From: Hypericum androsaemum
Lineage: Eukaryota; Streptophyta; Magnoliopsida; Malpighiales; Hypericaceae
Assembly (NCBI GenBank): GCA_963995505.1
Contig: OZ023188.1
Location: forward strand, 248,001 to 312,000
Length of the DNA stretch: 64,000 nucleotides
Direction: 5' to 3'
Shown here: in pieces, positions 57,641 through 64,000 of the stretch
How the letters are laid out: each line of letters opens with the position of its first letter
How positions within the stretch are numbered: the stretch's first letter is position 1
Notes under the pieces: model-generated
Seen by the model: the letters and a program-made list of their open reading frames with translations, nothing else
What the model was told of the DNA's origin: nothing
Databases searched by the model: none
Position numbers and translations under genes: made by a program

Positions 57641-58119
57641 CACTTTTATTTAGAAGTTTTTCTTTTTTTTAGGAAACTTTTATTTAGAAGTTGAAGAGGG
57701 ATATTTTTTACATTCTTCAAGAATTATTGACTAAAGGAATCAATCATTTCAATTTTTCAAAATTCAAGGACTTAAAAAATAGGTAAATATCTCAGTATAT
57801 TATATCTAACGTAAGGGCTTATGAATTCTTTTTCTATTGCAACGAAAGGTTTTTTATTTTGACGAGTTATATATCTCAATATTTTTACCCATTATAATTT
57901 TATTGAAAATATATAATAATTTACTTATTCAAGAAATAAAATTCCCGGACAGTTGAACGAGTTGTCGCCAGGTGAGTGGCTAAACAGTACACACTCCTTT
58001 ATTCAGATAACGCAGGTCATATCATACACATAATTTATTCCCCAGTAACCTAAGGCGGGTAGTGATTGTAGATCATAAAGATGATCTACTACAAAGTACA
58101 AACAAGGGATATTATTAAT
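57641..58119. other. AT-rich spacer before chitinase D
   Basis: Includes the probable 3' untranslated region of chitinase D (58,119 leftward to about 57,950). Nothing else recognised. Confidence 0.45.
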
Positions 58120-58902
58120 CTAGCAGGTAAGTTTGTCGCCCGGCGAGACGCCAAACTGGTTGCAGTAGTCCTTGTAATAGCGAACCCGAGCCTGGACAGT
58201 TGCACTGTTGGGGTTGCCGCACTCCCCGGAGTTGATGACCTTGATGGTGGCCCCGAAACCCTGGTTCAGGACGCGGTGGACGTTGGTCATCCAGTACCAC
58301 AGAGCCACCTTGAAGGACACGACGTTGTTGGTCGCCACTGTGTCTGGGGCCTGGAGCCCGTCGAACCCGTTTGCTTTCCCGGCCAACGCGTAGTTGTAGT
58401 TCCACGACAGCTGCAGCGGGCCCCGCCCGTAGTACTGCTTACCCGGCGCGCATGGGTACTGGGTGTAGCTTTTGTCGCAGTAGTAGTTGTTGTTCGCACG
58501 CGTAGATTTGTCCTCCCTTATATGGCACAAAACTGTAATAACATACAACCCAATTAATTCATTCTAATACGGTATCAAAGCGATTTGATCTGAGTACTTA
58601 CATCCAGTCTCGTGGGTAACGTGAGCGAAGAAAGCAGCGATCTCGCGCTTGGACTGGTCGGATGCCCCAGTCTGGCCAAAGTTGGGGTAAGATTTGAGGG
58701 CGGTAAGGAAGGAATCCCTGGTGTAGAAGGTCTTCCCTGGACAAGGGTTATTCGCCGCTTTGTTGATGATCCCATTGAAGAATGCGGGTGTCACAACCTG
58801 TCCCACGTCAAGGCCTTGTACAAGCCCGACGTTCGCGCTGGTGGCAATTATGGCGACGATCAACGTCGCAATTACGGCCTGTTTAGAATTCAGGGGCGAC
58901 AT
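58120..58902 (-). CDS. GH19 chitinase D without hevein domain
   Basis: Divergent fourth member on the opposite strand. Exons 58902-58602 and 58532-58120 (69-bp intron at the same site as in A-C) give 237 residues. The signal peptide region (MSPLNSKQAVIATLIVAIIA) leads directly into the GH19 domain (LDVGQVVTPAFFNGIINKAA). The chitin-binding domain and Ser linker are missing, not merely frameshifted. The GH19 core is otherwise class IV-like: [35 protein letters not shown] and SPGDKLTC. Around the second catalytic acid it reads CHIREDKS where A and C read CYIEEIDG; the position normally holding the catalytic Glu is kept, the preceding Glu is Arg. Activity on soluble oligomers is plausible, with weaker binding to insoluble chitin. 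Confidence 0.93.
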
Positions 58903-59040
58903 AGTTAATCGATCACGTTCTTTGATGTTTCAGGGGTTTAATGTTAAGAGGATGTGTGTGCTAGGATGCGTGCCGATAATGTGGGGTATATATAGAAATA
59001 CTCGGGCTCCGATCTTATTTTTTTAAACGTGGAACCTTAA
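58903..59040 (-). promoter_or_regulatory. Chitinase D core promoter
   Basis: A TATA box (tatatata on the minus strand at about 58,985-58,993) lies about 85 bp before the ATG, with an AC-rich leader. This sequence is unrelated to the A-C promoters. Confidence 0.65.
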
Positions 59041-59299
59041 TTAATGAGTGTTTAAGACACAAAAAATGTCTTATAAAAGTAGACCCCACTCAAACTCAGG
59101 GGTCCATGAAGCTAGATATTAAAAAAATGTTATCGAGAGTCGTGTCAAATTCCATTTAAAAATGACTTATATTTAGATTAATAACACCTTAATATAAAGT
59201 GAAGTAATAGAGAGAATATATATTTTTGTGTAAGTAAAATTTTTTTTTATCCGTAGGTAATTGAACATCAAATTTTTGTCAATTGCTACTTATGTTATT

Positions 59300-59475
59300 G
59301 GGTAAAATATCATATATATATATATATATAATCGAGATTGTACTACAAATATATATTTATCGGTCCCACAGAGGAATTTGCAAACCATAAAGTATATATA
59401 TACACAATCGAGATTGTACTACAAATATATATTTATCGGTCCCACAGAGGAATTTGTAAACCATAAAGTAGATCT
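59300..59475. repeat. TA microsatellite and a tandem duplication of about 77 bp
   Basis: (TA)n at 59,311-59,330. It is followed by two nearly identical copies of a block starting atcgagattgtactacaaat and including ggtcccacagaggaatttg. Confidence 0.9.
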
Positions 59476-60159
59476 CCGGGCGAAATTCATGTGCAAAGAT
59501 AAAATTGAAAAAGACTTTGCTTCTTCGGAATGACTTGGACTGGGTCAATCAACCGGACACGTATAATTTTTTTTACCTTCAAAGAAGGAATGAAGGATAA
59601 GCGTTTACCTTTCAAAAGTATCCGTGTTTAACTTTTTTTTAAAATAACCGGACACGTACTATAATTTAGAAACAATTATTTTGATATGTCTACCGGTGAC
59701 AAAGATGGATGGCGACCGGAGACTGGAGACTAATTAACGCGTACGCAACATCTAATCTGCCAACAACTAAGCTCATGAACAAGAATTTCTAGGGTTTATC
59801 ATTATTTTATTTTATTTGGGTAATAGGGTTTATCCTTATTCTTGTGCCGAAAGAGGAGCCGTATGTTATATTAAAAAACATGTTTAGTTTATATCTCTTG
59901 CGATTAAAGAGGTACAAGAATGTTAAGAGAACGTAAGACAGATTTGAAGTGGTCGTCTCAAAGTCGACCTAACAGAAGAAAAAAAGTGCTAGACTAAGCT
60001 ACGAGCTATGGAAAGAAAAAGTAAAGATAAGTAAAGCTGTTGTAGGTTGTGTTTCTGGTTGTAGGATGTCTTTCTCCTTCACCCAAGCCCTCTTTATATA
60101 GACTCTCGACCTAGCCCTGACCTCTAGAATATGAAAAACTTAAATTAGGTTGTTTCCAA

Positions 60160-60320
60160 CTTAATCCGATCTCGTATAGGAAAACCTTAACTGAGACCGC
60201 TTCCAAGATAGAAACGAGACCGCCTTCCAATATAGGAATGAGACTGTCTTTCTCATAAGAACGAAACCGCCTTCCATATGAGAACGAAACCGCCTTCCAT
60301 ATGAGAACGGGACCGGCCTA
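60160..60320 (+). repeat. GAAACCGCCTTCCATATGAGAAC minisatellite
   Basis: About six imperfect units of 23-27 bp. The last two are nearly identical. Confidence 0.85.
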
Positions 60321-60639
60321 GAATAGGAAAAGGCCGTATAACATGACAGCCGAAGTATGAAGACCGAGTATCACGCTCGAGCACATGAAAGAACGCTCGT
60401 CGCCCATGGCGTAGGTAACTCGGCACCGTGCCACGGTATTCCTAGGCGCCCTGGTGCGTGCAACACCTTGGCATCCATGTCGTGGGCACGGGCAATGATC
60501 TTGACGTCTGACATTTGAGTCCTCCGCATAACACCCTTAATCCATTTAGATGAGAACACCCTCCTCACACTTGAGACAATTATACATTATGTCCCACAAC
60601 TTTGCTTTAGCCAAACATGCTAAGACGGACCGAGGATAA

Positions 60640-60850
60640 TATGCTAAGACGGTCTCTACTGAGGATGACCACGGGTGATCTTGACATAGTAGGAAAGAAT
60701 ATAGTGCAGTCTCGACCAACAGAAAAATATATTGCGGTCTCGACAAAGAGAAAAACATAGTGCGGTCTGGACCGAGGGAAGATCATAATTCGGTCTGGAC
60801 CGAGGGAAAATCATATTGCAGTCTCGGCCGAGGGAAGATCACATGTTGAT
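60640..60850 (+). repeat. GCGGTCTGGACCGAGGGAAAATCATA repeat
   Basis: About six imperfect units of 27-35 bp containing ggtctcgacc/ggtctggacc palindromes. This is probably the interior of a degraded LTR. Confidence 0.8.
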
Positions 60851-61039
60851 TGAAATACAAAGACCGAATACTTTGCTCAGCCAAAAGAAAAACCATCTGC
60901 GCGTGCCCATGGCACGGGACCTCGACGCCCCAAAGTGGATATCCTCGGTGCCCCGGCGGTGCTCCTCGGCTCCCATAATGCGGCCCCATTTTCAGTGCCC
61001 AAGGTGTGGATATTGTGTAACAATGCCATTTTGGCACCT

Positions 61040-61180
61040 TTTTGCTTCGAATCTGAAGTAGTAGTAAACTACAAAGGTGTAGATCTATATCTTAGCTTTG
61101 TGCAACAACTTGAATCGCTTCAATCCAAAGTACAAGTCACAAGATATGATCAATCTACAAAAGTCCAAAGGTCCTCACTG
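61040..61180 (-). repeat. Inverted relative of the 55,600-56,075 repeat
   Basis: The reverse complement contains ttgaagcgattcaagttg, tagatctacacctttgtag and a related order of motifs. Confidence 0.6.
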
Positions 61181-61369
61181 ATGAAACTAGAACCAAAATT
61201 TGAAGTCTCATTATGACCCTCTTCCACTTAGAGTTAGTCAAGGCCCTTAAATATAAGTTGGAGATATACCTCTTAGCTTTCCATGGCCATAAGAATCACT
61301 TCATTCCGAGGCTCAGGTCGAACGTTACAAAATTAGTTGAGGATGAGGGAAACCAACTTTACCTGAGGC

Positions 61370-61520
61370 TGAGTGACACCTATGATGACTTGAGGTTGAG
61401 TGTAACTTAGGTTGAGTGTCACCTAGGCTGACTTGAGGCTGAGCATAACTTAGGCTGAGGCTGAATCTCACCTAGGCTGACTTGTGGTTGAGCATAACTT
61501 AGGCTGACCTGAAGCTGAGG
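61370..61520 (+). repeat. TTAGGCTGACTTGAGGCTGAG-type tandem repeat
   Basis: Five or more imperfect units built from cacctaggctgacttgaggc and gagcataacttaggctgagg. Confidence 0.85.
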
Positions 61521-62063
61521 GTAATCCAAACAAGGTACATAGACCTTCAAACTCGTGTACTTCGATGATTGCCTTAGTCAACTCGAGCTCCAAATATATT
61601 ATTTTTGCACTCAAACAATATCACACGGAAGGTTGGACCCGATTACTATCAACTGTCTGCTGCTGTCGAAAGCATGTATGGGTCTGCTGGTTCGAGATAC
61701 ATATTAAGAAAAATGATGTTTGATGTAATTATGTTCGACTTTAACCTAAATTAACAACCAAAAAGTACTTAAATCAACATAGTTGTTCTAGTTTAACTAA
61801 GATTTCTCAAGTTTAAATTTTTTTTAGCGCAGCAATGTTAAATACTTATTGGAAGAACTTTATCACATTTTAAATATTCTACTCAACTTGAACTGATTTA
61901 GTCGGCTCAGTAAATATTTGATAGCTATTACGGACAAAGAAACTTTAACCACAAAGCAGCAATGAAATAATGTTGTGGTTAGGGAGTTCTTCAAAAGCTT
62001 ATGCTCTGTGATCGATATGTATATCGCTTTAAAAAGGCCTAAAAGACAATCTAAGTTCAGATT

Positions 62064-62347
62064 TGTTGGGATGGCGAGAAATAGAAAAGACTTATTTCCT
62101 ATTTCTATTCCTATTATAACTAGGTTTTGGACTCATAATCCGACCTAGATAGGTTACTTGTACACCAAGAGTTTGTCTCTATATATAGACATGTTACCCT
62201 AGGTTTTTTGTATGGCTTTGTGGCTCGAAAACTCATCAATAAAAGTTCTCCTTTCTCTCCGTGGATGTAGGCATTAGGTCGAACCACGTTATCTCTTGTG
62301 TCCGTGTTCTTTGCGCATTTTGTTCCCTATTTACTGAATTTCTAACA
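62064..62347 (+). repeat. Left LTR
   Basis: 284 bp with TATA-like ctatatatagac and the polyadenylation-type aataaaag. Bounded by TG and CA. Confidence 0.88.
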
Positions 62348-62373
62348 AGTGGTATCAGAGCTAAGGTTGAAGG

Positions 62374-62769
62374 ATGTCGGACGGTACGAGGTTTGCTCTT
62401 GTGAAGTTCGATGGTTCATCGAATTTTAGGTTATGGCAAAGGTGTGTCAAGGATCTCCTCGTGTAACAAGAGATGGTTATCGCGCTCTCGGAGAAGAAGT
62501 CCGAGAAGATGGAGGAACAAGAGCGGGAAGAGTTGGAGGCCAAGGCGGTAGCGAAGATTCGCTTGTGCTTGGCGGATGATGAGGAGCCACCAGCTGGGTT
62601 GTGGAAGAGGATCCAGGTCGGAGTCAAAGAAGTTCAATGGAAGTGGCTTCAAGTGCTGAGAAAGGCACATGAAGGGGACTATCCAGGACGAACTAGGAAT
62701 CAAGACAACGAGGAGGGATTGGCATCCACAACCATGGCCACATATTCAGACGGGTCAGATGGTGACTAG
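62374..62769 (+). pseudogene. Copia gag N-terminal fragment with in-frame stop
   Basis: Begins MSDGTRFALVKFDGSSNFRL and continues WQRCVKDLLV, the classic copia gag start (KFDGxNFxxW). A TAA follows at 62,464-62,466. The same frame then reads QEMVIALSEKKSEKMEEQER with a Glu/Lys-rich helix, and ends at 62,769. Not functional alone. Confidence 0.8.
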
Positions 62770-63736
62770 CTTTCTGTCTTATCAAGTCCAATGCATCCTG
62801 GTAATCTCTTTTCATTAGGGACCTTAGATTATAACAGTGATAGTTATAAAGGTATGCTAATGAAGGTGGAGAAGGATGCGATGGTAGGGATGAAGGGTGA
62901 AAGGAAATACCTACAAGTTAGTGAGGCACATTATTGTAGATGGAGTCACATCAATGGGTCTGAATGAGTTGGCAAAAGCTCAAGTCATATGAGGTTGGTT
63001 CGTATGAGGGAGCAAAGGCTTGACATGGATGGTTTGAGTGTAGTTGGGATTCACAGAGACATGGATAGGAAGCTATGATTATTTCGTGGAGGCGTGGTTG
63101 GCAAGGAGCCATGGTTGTCTCGGAGAAGCATTGTTAGCTGGGCCTTGCTATGGTTGTCTAAAGGGAAGTGCATGTCAAAGGTGTTGGGTAGGTTTTGCAT
63201 GGGGAATGCGAAGCCATTGTTAACACCAAGCGCGGATCGGGTATCTCACTCAAGGCCGAATGATGGAGTTCGAGGCATGTCGAGGGTTCTACTTGGTAGA
63301 ACAAAATGTTGCCCTTTGTATGCTATGACATGTAGCATTGGTTTGAGGCAAGAAGGTCCAGCGGAAAAGCAGTTCGAGGTTGCGGAACATGGGGCTGACC
63401 GAAAAATAGAGGGCGCGTCTATTGGTAGCAAGGTTGCTTCGGCAGGTGGACTTGCTAGTTGGGGTTCGATGGAGGTTGGAGGGAATAGGCCAAGGAAGCT
63501 CAGAAGCTCGAGTTTGGGGGCTGGCTCCAACTGATTGAACAAAAGGTGAAGAGAAAGTTGAGATGGTCTTATTGATGCAGTTATCTATGGTCCGAGATGG
63601 AGTCGGTAGAGTCGGATTGGTTTTGCAAGATCTCATGGTTCTTCATGGGGCGGTGTTTTGTCAAGGTGGAGTTTGTTGAAGTTCGGGTGAAGATTCATGG
63701 TTCTTCCACGAGATGATTTCTCGCCAAGGTGGAGAT
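62770..63736 (+). other. Interior of the non-autonomous LTR element
   Basis: About 970 bp without recognisable pol domains. A 146-residue frame at 63,094-63,534 has no recognised signature. Ends in the polypurine tract. Confidence 0.6.
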
Positions 63737-64000
63737 TGTTGGGATGGCGAGAAATAGGAAAGACTTATTTCCTATTCCTATTCCTATTCTGACTAGGTTT
63801 TGGACTCATAATCCGACCTAGATAGGCTACTTGTACACCAAGGGTTTGTCTCTATATATAGACATGTTACCCTAGGTTTTTTGTATGGCTTTGTGGCTCG
63901 GAAACTCATCAATAAAAGTTCTACTTTCTCTCCGTGGATGTAGGCATTAGGTCGAACCACGTTATCTCTTGTGTCCGTGTTCTTTGTGCGTTTTGTTCCC
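63737..64000 (+). repeat. Right LTR, incomplete
   Basis: First 264 bp of the second LTR, colinear with 62,064-62,327. Truncated by the window end. Confidence 0.88.

Larger units (their letters stand above)
59476..62063. other. Repeat-rich intergenic DNA without recognised genes
   Basis: About 2.6 kb. A minus-strand TATA-like tatatagactctcgacc near 60,100, with the surrounding sequence, is LTR-like but has no partner. The short frames show no domains. Tandem repeats inside are listed separately. Confidence 0.5.
62064..64000 (+). mobile_element. Short non-autonomous LTR retrotransposon (copia-derived), cut by the window end
   Basis: Left LTR 62,064-62,347 (284 bp, TGTTGGGATGG...TTCTAACA). A primer-binding site agtggtatcagagc follows immediately, then a 1.4-kb interior, a purine tract ccaaggtggagat at 63,724-63,736 and the right LTR from 63,737, running off the window after 264 bp. 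The LTRs are nearly identical by eye, suggesting a recent insertion. The only coding part is a copia gag start; no pol. Confidence 0.88.

Noticed and set aside
60371..61216. Possible small genes among open frames at 60,371-61,216
   Set aside because: The frames follow tandem-repeat and LTR-like sequence and lack recognisable motifs.
1..64000. CRISPR arrays, operons or bacterial-type genes
   Set aside because: None seen. Tandem repeats here have degenerate units and no unique spacers of constant length, and every real gene has introns.

Overview
This window is nuclear DNA of a flowering plant. The genes are split by short GT-AG introns, their promoters carry site II (TGGGCC/GGCCCA) and telo-box elements, plastid-derived fragments are scattered through it, and much of the right half is degraded plant retrotransposon. 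Nothing seen fixes the species. Gene models come from manual splicing checked for reading phase and for recalled family sequence; no database was searched.

Left part (about 1-32,100) is a housekeeping block of seven intact genes: eIF2A (+), mitochondrial ribosomal protein mL43 (-), the Sas10/Utp3 nucleolar protein THAL (-), an organellar 5'-3' exonuclease (+), SRP14 (+), a plastid-type glycine-rich membrane protein of unknown function (-) and DPH2 (+). The products serve translation initiation, mitoribosomes, 40S ribosome maturation, organellar DNA metabolism, protein targeting and diphthamide synthesis. Between mL43 and THAL lies a tandem duplication of about 2 kb. Its junction fuses the 5' exons of mL43 to the 3' exons of THAL, giving a chimeric and now broken gene. 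One unit was later hit by a LINE with a perfect 18-bp target-site duplication (TSD). Upstream of THAL is a Mutator-like element with about 0.3 kb inverted termini and a 10-bp TSD. It carries a lipid-transfer-protein fragment, and its left terminus is split by about 1 kb of organelle-derived DNA that contains an rpoC2-psbA junction.

Right part (about 32,100-64,000) is a chitinase cluster embedded in repeats. Three tandem class IV chitinase genes (+; hevein domain plus GH19 domain) share upstream and downstream flanks. A fourth, more diverged copy (-) has no hevein domain. Between them lie unclassified elements with CCAATATC-type motif arrays, a Ty3/gypsy gag with one LTR, two Ty1/copia remnants (one invaded by a 1.7-kb poly(A)-tailed insertion with a 14-bp TSD and by an LTR-like block), a plastid trnI-CAU fragment, minisatellites, and at the right edge a short non-autonomous LTR element with paired LTRs, primer-binding site and polypurine tract.

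The housekeeping genes work independently. The chitinases form one functional group: secreted defence or cell-wall enzymes that have diverged in promoter elements, linker length and chitin-binding ability.
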